64,000 nt of DNA from Pseudarthrobacter enclensis (GCF_001457025.1 NZ_KQ758600.1:372001-436000); one strand, 5' to 3'. Numbered from the stretch's first letter, positions 1 to 8,895 are shown. Made by a program: numbers and translations. Notes: generated by a model not told the origin, from the sequence alone.

Positions 1-776
1 ACCGCGCTCCGCAGCGGCAGGAAGCCCGGGAACTGCCGCTCCCGCCGCGCACCTCCCGCAACGCCGGCGGGGCCACGGGGGAGGACGTTCGCCCAGGCCG
101 ACTGCCCGGCGTGCTGGCCGGCATCAGCAAATACCACCGGCGCTTCGCGGACCAGGTCCGCCCCCTCGTGGAAGACCTTGCCGAACAGCAGAACCCGGAC
201 ACCCTGTTCGTCGCGTGCGTCGACTCCAGGGTTAATCCCAACCTCATCACCAGCAGCGGCCCCGGTGACCTCCTGACCCTGCGCAACATCGGCAACGTGG
301 TCTGCCACGACGGGCAGGACGCCTCAATCGACTCGGCGCTGTCCTTTGCCGTCAAAGCCCTGCAGGTGGACACCGTAGTGGTCTGCGGCCACTCCAACTG
401 CGGCGCCATGAAGGCTGTCATCTGCGACGCCGAAGGTGCGGGCAACAAGGACCTGGGCAAGGGCTTCGACGCGTGGCTGGAACATGCCCGCCCCAGCTAC
501 CTTGAACTGATGGCCGGCCACCCGGTGGCGGAAGCCGCCGCGGCCGCCGGATTTTCCCGGCTGGACCAGCTGGGCATGGTCAACGTGGCGGTTCAGCTTG
601 CCAAGCTCGACCAGCACCCGGTGGTGGGGCCGGCACTGGCAGCCGGCAACGTCCAGGCCACGGGGCTGTTCTACGACATCACCACTGCCCGCGTTGTCCT
701 GGTGGCGCGGGACGGGATCGAATTCCTGGACCCGGCACAGGCAGCGGTGAAAAAGGCCAACGTGGGAGCCCGCTGA
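1..776 (+). CDS. Carbonic anhydrase domain, probably the C-terminus of a SulP transporter-carbonic anhydrase fusion (partial)
   Basis: Beta-class carbonic anhydrase, which interconverts CO2 and bicarbonate. Counted from a possible GTG at 111, the zinc-site residues are Cys36, Asp38 and Arg40 of CVDSR, then His94 and Cys97 in HSNCG. The frame stays open from base 3 with no stop and no convincing start before the domain. The first ~36 residues form a Pro/Arg-rich linker. Actinobacteria commonly carry SulP anion transporters with a C-terminal domain of this type, so I infer a fused protein truncated by the window edge. The alternative is a free 221-residue enzyme starting at GTG 111, but no good ribosome site precedes it. 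Confidence 0.85.
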   Translation, partial: RAPQRQEARELPLPPRTSRNAGGATGEDVRPGRLPGVLAGISKYHRRFADQVRPLVEDLAEQQNPDTLFVACVDSRVNPNLITSSGPGDLLTLRNIGNVVCHDGQDASIDSALSFAVKALQVDTVVVCGHSNCGAMKAVICDAEGAGNKDLGKGFDAWLEHARPSYLELMAGHPVAEAAAAAGFSRLDQLGMVNVAVQLAKLDQHPVVGPALAAGNVQATGLFYDITTARVVLVARDGIEFLDPAQAAVKKANVGAR

Positions 777-796
777 CGCCCGTCCCTGGCATGAGC

Positions 797-830
797 AAGG
801 CGCCCCGGTCCTGATGGATCGGGGCGCCTT
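797..830. terminator. Bidirectional hairpin terminator
   Basis: Perfect 11-bp arms AAGGCGCCCCG (797-807) and CGGGGCGCCTT (820-830), extended inward by four more pairs including one G-T. It lies between the convergent carbonic anhydrase and heme A synthase genes and can serve both strands. Confidence 0.8.
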
Positions 831-880
831 GGTGCGCGGCGGGCCGCGCAGACTGTCAGTGCAGCTGCTGCTTACTCCGC

Positions 881-1825
881 TCACTTCACGGGACTGGACT
901 TCGCCAGGTCCCAGGCGTTGGTGGCAGTGCCCATCAGGAGCGCCGCGCCCAGCATGTGCGCCGCCACCAGCGGGGCCGGAATGCCGTTGTAGTACTGGGT
1001 GAAGCCGATGACTGCCTGCAGGACGGTGACCGCCAGGAGGGCAAAAACTGCTGTGCGGAACGGGCCGGGAATGCGCCGCATCAGCACCAGGGCCAGCGCC
1101 ACCAGCGTGCCCGCTGTCACCAGGTAGGCGGGCACGGCATGGATGTGGGAAAACAGGTCCCAGTCGAGGCCGTTCCGGGGGGCATCGGCGTCGCCGGCGT
1201 GGGGGCCGGCGCCGGTGACCACCACACCGAGCATCACGGCCAGGGCGGAAAAAACCGCGACGGCGGACGTCACCGGGCGCAGGGCTCCGGGCAGCGGGTG
1301 CAGCGCGGCAGTGCGGAACCGTCCGGTCCGCCCAAAGGCCCGGTTGACCAGCAGCGTGGCAAAGACAACCAGGGCCATGGACACGAGGAAGTGCAGGCCC
1401 ACCACCCAAGGATTCAGGCCGGTGAGGACGGTGACGCCGCCGATCACCGCCTGGGTCGGGATGCTGGCCAGGAGGCCGAGGGCCAGGAGGAACAGGTCGC
1501 GGCGTTCCTTGCGGAGGTTCCACAGGTACACCAGCATGAGGGCGGCCACGGCGGCCAGGGCGAAGGTGAGGAGGCGGTTGCCGAACTCGATGAAGCCGTG
1601 GATGCCCATCTCCGGCGTGTTGACCAGCGAGGTGTCGGTGCAGCGGGGCCAGGTGGGGCAGCCAAGGCCCGAGGCCGTCAGGCGCACTGCCCCGCCGGTG
1701 ACCACCAGGAGTGTCTGGCCCACCAAGGAGGCTACCGCGAGGCGGCGGACGCGGGCGTCAACGGTGCGGGGCAGCCGCGCCGCCAGGCGGCCGGTGATCT
1801 GGGGGAGGCGCGAAGCCGTGCTCAC
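881..1825 (-). CDS. ctaA: Heme A synthase, COX15/CtaA family
   Basis: Integral membrane protein of 314 residues that oxidises the methyl group of heme O to make heme A for cytochrome aa3 oxidase. About eight hydrophobic segments are visible. The first extracytoplasmic loop has the family's Cys pair (GCPTWPRC). Histidines lie at helix ends, in HGFIEFGNR, GLHFLVS, SHIHAVP and AAHMLG, where heme ligands are expected. It is the third gene of an operon, starting with GTG 7 bases after the ABC permease stop. The order ctaA-permease-ATPase divergent from sufR matches M. tuberculosis Rv1456c-Rv1460. Confidence 0.93.
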   Translation of the reverse strand: MSTASRLPQITGRLAARLPRTVDARVRRLAVASLVGQTLLVVTGGAVRLTASGLGCPTWPRCTDTSLVNTPEMGIHGFIEFGNRLLTFALAAVAALMLVYLWNLRKERRDLFLLALGLLASIPTQAVIGGVTVLTGLNPWVVGLHFLVSMALVVFATLLVNRAFGRTGRFRTAALHPLPGALRPVTSAVAVFSALAVMLGVVVTGAGPHAGDADAPRNGLDWDLFSHIHAVPAYLVTAGTLVALALVLMRRIPGPFRTAVFALLAVTVLQAVIGFTQYYNGIPAPLVAAHMLGAALLMGTATNAWDLAKSSPVK

Positions 1826-1832
1826 GAGTTTC

Positions 1833-2645
1833 TCAATTCCACTTGAACCAACGGATGGCTGCTGCCCCGGCGATTGCCGTCCAGAGCACCAGGATGACGG
1901 CGGCGCCGCCGTTCAGGGCACCCCCAAGGAACGCGGTGCGCAGGGATTCGCCCAGCGCACCGGAAGGCAGGAAATGCACCACGGACTGCGCAGCGGCCGG
2001 CAGCCGGTCAGCTGGAATCACGATTCCCCCCAAGGCTCCCAGCAGGATCCACAGCAGGTTGGTGATGGCCAGTGTCGCCTCGGGCCGTACCGTACCGGCG
2101 ACCAGCAGCCCCAGCGAGGTGAACGCCGCAGCGCCCAGGAACAGCAGCACCAGCCCGGGCAGCCAGCCTGCCGCCTCCGGCCGCCAGCCAAGTGCCGCCG
2201 CCACTGCCGAGACCACCGCAACCTGCAGGCACAGGACCGCCATGACGGACAGCACCTTTCCGGCGATCAGCCCGCCGCGGCCCAAGGGCGTGGTGGACAG
2301 GAAACGGAGCACCCCGTAGCGGCGGTCGAAGCCGGTGGCGATGCCCTGGCCGGTGAAAGCGGTGGACATGGCGCACAGCGCCAGGATGCCCGGCACGGCC
2401 ACGTTGACGCGGCTGGAGCCCAGGCCGTCCAGGAACGGCGTGACGGTAAGCCCCACCAGGGCAAGGAGCGGAAGCACCACGGCCAGGATCAGCTGCTCGC
2501 CGTTCCGCAGCATGGTGAGTGCCTCGTACCTGCCCTGCAGCAGGACCCGGCGCAGCAGCGGCGCAGGCTGCTGCCGGCCCGCGGAAACACCCGCGAGGCT
2601 GCTTCCGGACGTGCTGTCCGCAGCGGCTCCGGCAGTCCCGTTCAT
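1833..2645 (-). CDS. ABC-2 type transporter permease
   Basis: Membrane subunit of 270 residues with an N-terminal cytoplasmic stretch of ~60 residues and about six hydrophobic helices, like DrrB/ABC-2 permeases. It overlaps the upstream ATPase gene by 4 bases, so the two are translationally coupled and should form one exporter. Its homologue in M. tuberculosis (Rv1457c) sits in the same position beside ctaA and the suf genes. The substrate is unknown. A role linked to heme or respiratory-chain assembly is only suggested by the persistent linkage to ctaA. Confidence 0.88.
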   Translation of the reverse strand: MNGTAGAAADSTSGSSLAGVSAGRQQPAPLLRRVLLQGRYEALTMLRNGEQLILAVVLPLLALVGLTVTPFLDGLGSSRVNVAVPGILALCAMSTAFTGQGIATGFDRRYGVLRFLSTTPLGRGGLIAGKVLSVMAVLCLQVAVVSAVAAALGWRPEAAGWLPGLVLLFLGAAAFTSLGLLVAGTVRPEATLAITNLLWILLGALGGIVIPADRLPAAAQSVVHFLPSGALGESLRTAFLGGALNGGAAVILVLWTAIAGAAAIRWFKWN

Positions 2646-3619
2646 CGAATGTCCTTTCCAGAAATGTCCAGGAAGACGTCTTCAAGGCTACGCGCCTGCA
2701 GGCTCATGGCGGCCGGCATGACGTCGTTGGCCTCCCACCAGGAAGCCAGCGCCGCCAGGTGGCCCGGCCTGAGCACGCCCGTGACCGAGTAGCTCCCGGC
2801 GCGTGTTTCGACGACGACGGCCCCCTCCGGAAGGACGCCGGACAGGTCCAGTCCGGGACGGGCATCGAAGACCAGCGTCCGGACGTGCCCGCCGCTGCCT
2901 GTGCCGCTGTCCACTCCCGGCTCCCGTGCGAGGAGCTGCTGGACGGTTCCCTCGGCGACGTTCCGGCCGCCGTCGATGATGTAGACGTAGTCCGCCAGCC
3001 GCTGCGCGTCGTCCATGAGGTGCGTGGTCAGGATGATCCCCATGCCGCTGTCACGCAGCTCCGTGATCAGGTTGAAGACCAGGGCGCGGGACTGCGGGTC
3101 CAGGCCCGCGCTGGGCTCGTCCAGGAACAGCACCTCAGGCCGGCCCACCAGTGCCGCAGCGAGGGCAAGGCGCTGCTTCTGGCCGCCGGACAGCCTGCGC
3201 ACGCCGGTCCGGCTGAAGGTGTCGATGGCCAGCCGTTCCACAAGGTCATCCACGGGCCAGGGGTCGGCGTACAGTCCGGCGATATGCCTCAACAGCGGCA
3301 GCGGCCTGGCCGACGGCGGGAGGCCGCCGTCCTGCAGCATCACACCGACGCGGGAACGCAGGCCGGCGCCGGCGGTGGCGGGGTCCGCGCCGAGCAGGGA
3401 GATGGTGCCTCCGGTGCGCTTCTGCAGGCCCTGGGCGCATTCAAGCGTGGTGGTCTTTCCGGCTCCGTTGGGTCCCAGCAGCGCGGTCACCTGGCCGCGT
3501 TCGGCGGTCAGGGAAACGTCACTGACCACCCGGAGCATTTTGCCGTCCAGGCCCGCCAGGGGGCCGACGTCCTTGACGAGTCCATTGATGGACAGGACGG
3601 GGGAGAGGGGGGATCGCAC
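2642..3619 (-). CDS. ABC transporter ATP-binding protein
   Basis: ATPase of 325 residues for the adjacent ABC-2 permease. It has Walker A GPNGAGKT near residue 52, signature LSGGQKQR, Walker B VLFLDEP and the switch histidine in TTHLMDD. A C-terminal tail of ~100 residues after the nucleotide-binding domain is typical of DrrA-like exporters. It is the first gene of the ATPase-permease-ctaA operon. The GTG start lies exactly 6 bases after a TAGAAT -10 box (3626-3631 on the minus strand), so the transcript is probably leaderless. It is divergent from sufR. Confidence 0.92.
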   Translation of the reverse strand: MRSPLSPVLSINGLVKDVGPLAGLDGKMLRVVSDVSLTAERGQVTALLGPNGAGKTTTLECAQGLQKRTGGTISLLGADPATAGAGLRSRVGVMLQDGGLPPSARPLPLLRHIAGLYADPWPVDDLVERLAIDTFSRTGVRRLSGGQKQRLALAAALVGRPEVLFLDEPSAGLDPQSRALVFNLITELRDSGMGIILTTHLMDDAQRLADYVYIIDGGRNVAEGTVQQLLAREPGVDSGTGSGGHVRTLVFDARPGLDLSGVLPEGAVVVETRAGSYSVTGVLRPGHLAALASWWEANDVMPAAMSLQARSLEDVFLDISGKDIR

Positions 3620-3625
3620 CCGAAT

Positions 3626-3631
3626 ATTCTA
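3626..3631 (-). promoter_or_regulatory. Predicted -10 box for the ABC-ctaA operon
   Basis: TAGAAT on the minus strand, 6 bases before the GTG at 3619. This spacing puts the transcription start at or next to the start codon, so no Shine-Dalgarno site is possible. Confidence 0.6.
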
Positions 3632-3674
3632 CGTGATGTAGTACGGCCGGCCGGCCCGGCGGTGGAGGCCAGGG

Positions 3675-3693
3675 GTAGGTCAGCCTGCCCTTA
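3675..3693. promoter_or_regulatory. Candidate IdeR/DtxR iron box
   Basis: GTAGGTCAGCCTGCCCTTA resembles the 19-bp IdeR/DtxR consensus TTAGGTTAGGCTAACCTAA at 13 positions by my hand alignment. It lies in the 110-bp gap between the divergent ABC-ctaA and suf operons, where iron control would make sense. Similarity is partial, so this is a candidate only. Confidence 0.4.
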
Positions 3694-3729
3694 CTGGAGC
3701 CCGGGACTAAATTACGACATGATTGTGTT

Positions 3730-4572
3730 GTGTATTCAGTGAGCAATGCTACTGCTGTGCCCTTCGCCGGGCACGGGGCCGTCCAGGCCCAGGAGGGGCG
3801 CGCCCAGGCGGCGCCCGGCCCTGTGGCCGATGCTGACGAGCGCACGCGCGACCGCGTCCTGTCAGCAGTCCTGGAACACGGACCCGTCAGCGCCGCCGAA
3901 CTCGGCGACATGCTGGGATTCACTCCGGCAGCCGTCCGCCGGCACCTGGACCATTTATCCCGCGCCGGCGTCATTGAAGTCAAAAAGGTGGCCAGGCCGG
4001 GAGCCGGCGCAGGCCGTCCCGCCCGCCGCTACGTCCTCAGCTCCGAGGGCCAGTCAAGCCTGGGCAACGACTATTTGGACATCGCCGCACGCGCCCTCCA
4101 GCAGCTCCAGAAAGTGGCGGGCCAGGACGCCGTCCGCGCTTTCGCCGTCGAACGCTTCGCGGACATGGAGCGGCGCTATGCCCCGGAAATCGACAAGGCC
4201 GGGCCGGACATCGCCGACCGCGCCAAGGCGCTGGCAGATGCCCTGAGCCGCGACAAGTTCGTGGCGTCCGCAGCGTCCATCGAAGCGAAGGCCCCGCTCC
4301 CTGCCGCGCTCTCCAGCGTGCAGCTCTGCCAGGGCCATTGCCCCATCCAGCAGCTCGCCGCCCGGTTCCCGGTGTTCTGCGACGTGGAAACCGAAGTGTT
4401 CTCCCGCCTGGTCGGCGTCGACGTTCGCCGGCTTTCCACGCTGGCCCGCGGCGGACACGTCTGCACCACCCACATTCCTACAGGCAGGCTGTCTGCCCAG
4501 GGGCCCACAAGGCCTTCGGCAGCCCCCGCCGGCCTGGACGAAGTAACAAACCATCTGCAAGAAAGGCCGTGA
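3730..4572 (+). CDS. sufR: SufR-type iron-sulfur transcriptional regulator
   Basis: DNA-binding repressor of 280 residues expected to sense an Fe-S cluster and control the suf operon. A winged helix-turn-helix lies at about residues 45-110 ([19 protein letters not shown]). The C-terminal half has the cysteine group LCQGHC, VFC and HVCTTH, which fits cluster binding in SufR proteins. It is the first gene of the operon, and its TGA overlaps the sufB ATG by one base. GTG 3730 and GTG 3739 are both possible starts. Neither has a clear ribosome site. In M. tuberculosis the same position is held by SufR (Rv1460). Confidence 0.88.
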   Translation: MYSVSNATAVPFAGHGAVQAQEGRAQAAPGPVADADERTRDRVLSAVLEHGPVSAAELGDMLGFTPAAVRRHLDHLSRAGVIEVKKVARPGAGAGRPARRYVLSSEGQSSLGNDYLDIAARALQQLQKVAGQDAVRAFAVERFADMERRYAPEIDKAGPDIADRAKALADALSRDKFVASAASIEAKAPLPAALSSVQLCQGHCPIQQLAARFPVFCDVETEVFSRLVGVDVRRLSTLARGGHVCTTHIPTGRLSAQGPTRPSAAPAGLDEVTNHLQERP

Positions 4573-6035
4573 TGACGGACCAACTATCAGAGAAAGCAGT
4601 CGCCGAAAACACTGTGATCTCGGAGATTCTGGAAAAGAATCCCGAGCTGCACGGCATCGGCAACTACGAGTACGGCTGGGCTGACAAGAACGACGTCGGC
4701 GCCAACGCCCGCCGTGGGCTGGACGAAGAAGTAGTCCGCGACATCTCGGCGAAGAAGAGCGAGCCCGAGTGGATGCTCGACCTGCGCCTGAAGGGCCTGA
4801 AGTACTTCGACCGCAAGCCCATGCCCACTTGGGGTGCAGACCTCTCCGGCATCGACTTTGACAACATCAAGTACTTTGTCCGATCCACCGAGAAGCAGGC
4901 CGCCAGCTGGGAAGACCTGCCCGAGGACATCCGGAACACCTACGAGAAGCTGGGCATCCCGGAAGCCGAGCGTAGCCGCCTCGTCTCCGGCGTGGCAGCC
5001 CAGTACGAGTCCGAGGTGGTGTACCACCAGATCCGCGAGGACCTCGAGGCCCAGGGCGTCATCTTCCTGGACACCGACACCGCGCTGAAGGAACACCCGG
5101 AAATCTTCCAGGAGTACTTCGGCACCGTGATCCCCGTCGGCGACAACAAGTTCGCGTCGCTGAACACGGCAGTCTGGTCCGGCGGATCGTTCGTCTACGT
5201 CCCCAAGGGCGTGCACGTCGACATCCCGCTGCAGGCCTACTTCCGCATCAACACCGAGAACATGGGCCAGTTTGAGCGGACCCTGATCATCGCCGACGAG
5301 GACTCCTACGTCCACTACATCGAAGGCTGCACGGCTCCGATCTACACGTCGGACTCCCTGCACTCGGCCGTGGTGGAAATCATCGTCAAGAAGGGCGCCC
5401 GCGTCCGCTACACCACCATCCAGAACTGGTCGAACAACGTCTACAACCTGGTCACCAAGCGCGCTGTCTGCGAAGCCGGCGGCACCATGGAATGGGTGGA
5501 CGGCAACATCGGCTCCAAGGTGACCATGAAGTACCCGGCCGTCTACCTGGTGGGCGAGCACGCCAAGGGTGAGACCCTGTCCATCGCGTTCGCCGGCGAA
5601 GGCCAGCACCAGGACACCGGCTCCAAGATGGTCCACATCGCGCCCAACACCAAGAGCTCCATCATCTCCAAGTCGGTGGCCCGCGGCGGCGGCCGTGCAG
5701 CCTACCGCGGCCTGGTACAGGTCCGTGAAGGTGCCAAGCACTCCGCCAACACCGTCCGTTGCGACGCCCTGCTGGTGGACACGATTTCGCGGTCCGACAC
5801 CTACCCGTACATCGACATCCGCGAGGACGATGTGCAGCTGGGTCACGAGGCAACGGTTTCCCGCGTCAGCGAGGAACAGCTCTTCTACCTCATGTCCCGC
5901 GGCATGCCCGAGGACGAGGCCATGGCCATGATCGTGCGCGGCTTCATCGAGCCGATCGCCCGCGAACTCCCCATGGAATACGCCCTTGAGCTGAACCGCC
6001 TCATCGAACTCCAGATGGAAGGATCCGTCGGTTAA
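4572..6035 (+). CDS. sufB: Fe-S cluster scaffold protein SufB
   Basis: Scaffold subunit of the SufBCD complex, in which iron-sulfur clusters are built in the cytoplasm. It has 487 residues, normal for the family, with highly conserved blocks such as GNYEYGW near the start, [12 protein letters not shown] in the middle and [12 protein letters not shown] in the beta-helix core. The C-terminal [10 protein letters not shown] motif is shared with SufD. The ATG at 4572 overlaps the sufR stop by one base, and the TAA overlaps the sufD ATG by one base, so sufR-sufB-sufD should be translated in tight coupling. Confidence 0.97.
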   Translation: MTDQLSEKAVAENTVISEILEKNPELHGIGNYEYGWADKNDVGANARRGLDEEVVRDISAKKSEPEWMLDLRLKGLKYFDRKPMPTWGADLSGIDFDNIKYFVRSTEKQAASWEDLPEDIRNTYEKLGIPEAERSRLVSGVAAQYESEVVYHQIREDLEAQGVIFLDTDTALKEHPEIFQEYFGTVIPVGDNKFASLNTAVWSGGSFVYVPKGVHVDIPLQAYFRINTENMGQFERTLIIADEDSYVHYIEGCTAPIYTSDSLHSAVVEIIVKKGARVRYTTIQNWSNNVYNLVTKRAVCEAGGTMEWVDGNIGSKVTMKYPAVYLVGEHAKGETLSIAFAGEGQHQDTGSKMVHIAPNTKSSIISKSVARGGGRAAYRGLVQVREGAKHSANTVRCDALLVDTISRSDTYPYIDIREDDVQLGHEATVSRVSEEQLFYLMSRGMPEDEAMAMIVRGFIEPIARELPMEYALELNRLIELQMEGSVG

Positions 6036-7276
6036 TGACTGCCGAAGCAACTACCGAAAAGGCCCGCATCGGCGCGCCGTCGATCGCCGGTTTCACCGAG
6101 GAGGGCGAGCACCTCGTCGCCTCCAAGGTTGACCGCCACCACAGCCACGGCACGCAGGTCATGGCTTCCCGCGCGGAGCGCCTTACCAGCCACGACGTCG
6201 CCGACTTCGCCCTGCCCAACGGCCGGGAAGAGGAATGGCGCTTCACGCCCGTCCGGGAACTGGCCAACCTGCTCGCCGACGCACCCACCGATGCCGGCGC
6301 CCTCGCCGTCAGCGTGGAAGCCCCGGACACCGTGGCGCAAGGCAGCCTGCGTGCCGGCGAAGCCCCCCGCGGCGCCACGCTGGTGCCGGCGGACCGCGCC
6401 GCCGTCGTCGCTTCCGCGAACGTCGACGAAGCCCAGCACATCCGCATCCCCGCGAACGCCGAACTGGACCAGCCCGTCCGCGTGGTCCTGACCGGCAGCG
6501 GCGCAGGCCGCCGCACCAACACCCACCACGTCATCGAGGCCGGCGAGAACAGCCGCGCCGTGGTGATCCTGGAGCACGAGGGCGCGGCGGACCACAACGG
6601 CAACGTCGAGGTCTTCGTCCGCGAAGGCGCCCAGCTGACCGTGGTCTCCGTCCAGCTGTGGGAAGACGATGCCCGCCACCTGGCCCAGCACGACGCCGAA
6701 GTGGCCAAGGATGCCGTCTACAAGCACATCGCCGTGACGCTCGGCGGCAAGATCGTCCGCCTCAACTCCAACGTCCGCTTCGCCGGCGAAGGCGCGGACG
6801 CAGAGCTCCTGGGCCTCTACTTCGCCGACGCCGGGCAGCACCTGGAGCACCGCTCCTTCGTTGACCACAACGTTCCCAACTGCAAGTCCAACGTCCTCTA
6901 CAAGGGCGCGCTGCAGGGCAAGGGTGCGCACACCGTCTGGGTGGGCGATGTCCTGATCCAGAAGCAGGCCGAGGGGACCGACTCCTACGAAAAGAACCAG
7001 AACCTGGTCCTGACCGACGGCTGCCGTGCGGACTCCGTGCCCAACCTCGAAATCGAAACCGGCCTCATCGAGGGTGCAGGCCACGCCAGCGCCACCGGCC
7101 GTTTCGACGACGAGCACCTGTTCTACCTGATGGCCCGCGGCATCCCCGAGGACGTTGCCCGCCGCCTGGTGGTCCGCGGCTTCCTCAACGAGATCATCCA
7201 GCAGATCAAGGTCCCGGCCCTCGAAGAGCGCCTGACCGAGGCTGTGGAACGCGAACTCGCGGCTACGGACAACTGA
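6035..7276 (+). CDS. sufD: Fe-S cluster assembly protein SufD
   Basis: Partner of SufB in the SufBC2D complex, 413 residues. The N-terminal helical part is followed by a right-handed beta-helix and the C-terminal motif LMARGIPEDVARRLVVRGF, which parallels the end of SufB. EEEWRF near residue 67 is a common SufD feature. Translation is coupled to sufB by a one-base overlap. The intergenic gap to the Rieske gene is 28 bases, so one transcript is likely. Confidence 0.96.
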   Translation: MTAEATTEKARIGAPSIAGFTEEGEHLVASKVDRHHSHGTQVMASRAERLTSHDVADFALPNGREEEWRFTPVRELANLLADAPTDAGALAVSVEAPDTVAQGSLRAGEAPRGATLVPADRAAVVASANVDEAQHIRIPANAELDQPVRVVLTGSGAGRRTNTHHVIEAGENSRAVVILEHEGAADHNGNVEVFVREGAQLTVVSVQLWEDDARHLAQHDAEVAKDAVYKHIAVTLGGKIVRLNSNVRFAGEGADAELLGLYFADAGQHLEHRSFVDHNVPNCKSNVLYKGALQGKGAHTVWVGDVLIQKQAEGTDSYEKNQNLVLTDGCRADSVPNLEIETGLIEGAGHASATGRFDDEHLFYLMARGIPEDVARRLVVRGFLNEIIQQIKVPALEERLTEAVERELAATDN

Positions 7277-7304
7277 CAACACACAGACAGGCAGGCAGGA
7301 ACGC

Positions 7305-7655
7305 ATGAGTGCAAAGCCCAAGGGCGAACTGGTGTGCAGCGCCAATGACATCCAGGTCAAGCAGGCGCTGCGCATCCTGATCGACGACTACCCCGTGGCC
7401 GTCGTCAGGGATTCGATGGGTGATATCCACGCCATCGGTGACACCTGCTCGCACGCCGACATCTCGCTCTCCGAAGGCGACGTTGAAGGCTGCGCCATCG
7501 AATGCTGGGGCCACGGCTCCCAGTTCGACCTGCGCAGCGGCCAGCCGCTCCAGCTTCCCGCCTACGACCCCGTCCCGGTGTTCGCCGTCGAGCTCGACGG
7601 CGACGACGTCTACGTGGATGTCACCAACGTTTTGAACGGCGCCTCAGTCAACTGA
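7305..7655 (+). CDS. Rieske-type ferredoxin in the suf operon
   Basis: Small cytoplasmic [2Fe-2S] protein of 116 residues. The cluster ligands are visible as Cys48-x-His50 and Cys67-x-x-His70, with 16 residues between the pairs, as in ferredoxin subunits of ring-hydroxylating oxygenases. No oxygenase gene is nearby. Its place between sufD and sufC suggests it supplies electrons for cluster assembly, or is an early client of the machinery. The M. tuberculosis suf operon lacks this gene, so the insertion is lineage-specific. The role is inferred; the fold is clear. Confidence 0.9.
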   Translation: MSAKPKGELVCSANDIQVKQALRILIDDYPVAVVRDSMGDIHAIGDTCSHADISLSEGDVEGCAIECWGHGSQFDLRSGQPLQLPAYDPVPVFAVELDGDDVYVDVTNVLNGASVN

Positions 7656-7699
7656 GCGCCCGGCAGCACAGACTTACGAACGAACACAGAAAGAAGAGC

Positions 7700-8488
7700 A
7701 TGTCTACTCTTGAGATCAAGGACCTGCACGTCAGCATTGAGACGGAGCAGGGCACCAAGGAGATCCTGAAGGGCGTCAGCCTCACCATCCGCACCGGTGA
7801 AACCCACGCCATCATGGGCCCCAACGGTTCCGGCAAGTCCACCCTGGCCTCCACCATCGCCGGGCACCCCCGCTACACCGTCACCAGCGGCTCCATCACC
7901 CTGGACGGCGAAGACGTCCTCGAAATGAGCGTCGACGAGCGCGCCCGCGCCGGTGTCTTCCTGGCCATGCAGTACCCGGTGGAGGTTCCCGGTGTGACCA
8001 TGACCAACTTCCTCCGCACCGCAAAGACCGCCATCGACGGCGAAGCACCCAAGCTGCGTACCTGGACCAAGGACGTCAAGGACGCCATGGAGCAGCTGCG
8101 CATCGACGCCGACTTCGCGCAGCGTAACGTCAACGAGGGCTTCTCCGGCGGCGAGAAGAAGCGCGTCGAGATCCTCCAGCTCGAACTCTTCAAGCCGAAG
8201 TTCGCCGTCCTCGACGAGACCGACTCCGGCCTGGACGTTGACGCGCTCAAGATCGTGTCCGAGGGCGTCAACCGGGCACACGCCGAGGGCAACATGGGCA
8301 CCCTGCTCATCACGCACTACACGCGTATCCTGCGCTACATCAAGCCTGACTTCGTCCACGTGTTCGTTGACGGCCAGGTTGTCGAAGAGGGCGGCCCGGA
8401 ACTTGCCGACCGCCTGGAAGAAGAAGGTTACGACCGCTACGCCAAGGGTGCCGGCGCCGCTGCTGCCCCCGCAGCAGCACAGGCCTAG
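7700..8488 (+). CDS. sufC: Fe-S assembly ATPase SufC
   Basis: ABC-type ATPase of 262 residues that drives conformational change in SufBC2D. Walker A GPNGSGKS is at 40-47, followed by signature FSGGEKKR, Walker B FAVLDETDSGLD and the switch histidine in LLITHYTR. The Walker B end is DE-TDSGLD, the form typical of SufC rather than transporters. The ATG at 7700 follows AGAAAGAAGAG. The C-terminus ends in an Ala-rich tail. Confidence 0.97.
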   Translation: MSTLEIKDLHVSIETEQGTKEILKGVSLTIRTGETHAIMGPNGSGKSTLASTIAGHPRYTVTSGSITLDGEDVLEMSVDERARAGVFLAMQYPVEVPGVTMTNFLRTAKTAIDGEAPKLRTWTKDVKDAMEQLRIDADFAQRNVNEGFSGGEKKRVEILQLELFKPKFAVLDETDSGLDVDALKIVSEGVNRAHAEGNMGTLLITHYTRILRYIKPDFVHVFVDGQVVEEGGPELADRLEEEGYDRYAKGAGAAAAPAAAQA

Positions 8489-8501
8489 TAAGGACTTTGC
8501 G

Positions 8502-8834
8502 ATGACCGAAATCACGCCGGGCCGCACGGCCCTGGAGGACGTCGAAGAGGCGCTCAAGGACGTCATCGACCCCGAGCTTGGGGTCAACGTGGTGGACCTC
8601 GGGCTGCTGTACGGCCTGAAGTACTCCGACGACGACGGCGCGCTCCTGATCGACATGACGCTCACCACCGCCGCCTGCCCGCTCACCGATGTCCTCGAGG
8701 AGCAGGTGGGCCAGGCGCTGGACGGCGTCGTGGACGACTGGCGCCTGAACTGGGTCTGGATGCCGCCATGGGGTCCCGAACGGATCACCGACGACGGCAA
8801 GGACCAGATGCGGGCCCTGGGCTTCAACATCTGA
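8502..8834 (+). CDS. Metal-sulfur cluster assembly factor, DUF59/SufT-like
   Basis: Protein of 110 residues in the DUF59 (PaaD/MIP18) family, which helps mature Fe-S proteins. Conserved elements are DPELGVNVVDLGLLY near residue 26 and TTAACPLTD around residue 62, whose cysteine is the family's key residue. The start at 8502 is 13 bases after the sufC stop, with an AAGGA ribosome site. In M. tuberculosis the equivalent gene (Rv1466) follows sufS and sufU. Here it follows sufC directly, because sufS and sufU are absent from this locus. Confidence 0.92.
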   Translation: MTEITPGRTALEDVEEALKDVIDPELGVNVVDLGLLYGLKYSDDDGALLIDMTLTTAACPLTDVLEEQVGQALDGVVDDWRLNWVWMPPWGPERITDDGKDQMRALGFNI

Positions 8835-8840
8835 ACAAGT

Positions 8841-8890
8841 ACGACGACGGCGGGTCACCTTTCGCACGAAAGGTGACCCGCCGTCGTCGT
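8841..8890. terminator. Terminator of the suf operon
   Basis: Perfect 24-bp inverted repeat (8841-8864 and 8867-8890) with a 2-base centre. The stem ends in repeats of ACG and no U-tract follows. It begins six bases after the DUF59 stop. Confidence 0.8.
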
Positions 8891-8895
8891 TCCCT

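Noticed and set aside
324..1523. Long open frames on the strand opposite real genes, such as 324-1523, 4587-6050 and 27451-28390
   Set aside because: They are antisense to clearly conserved proteins, have no family features and reflect the high GC content, which makes stop codons rare.
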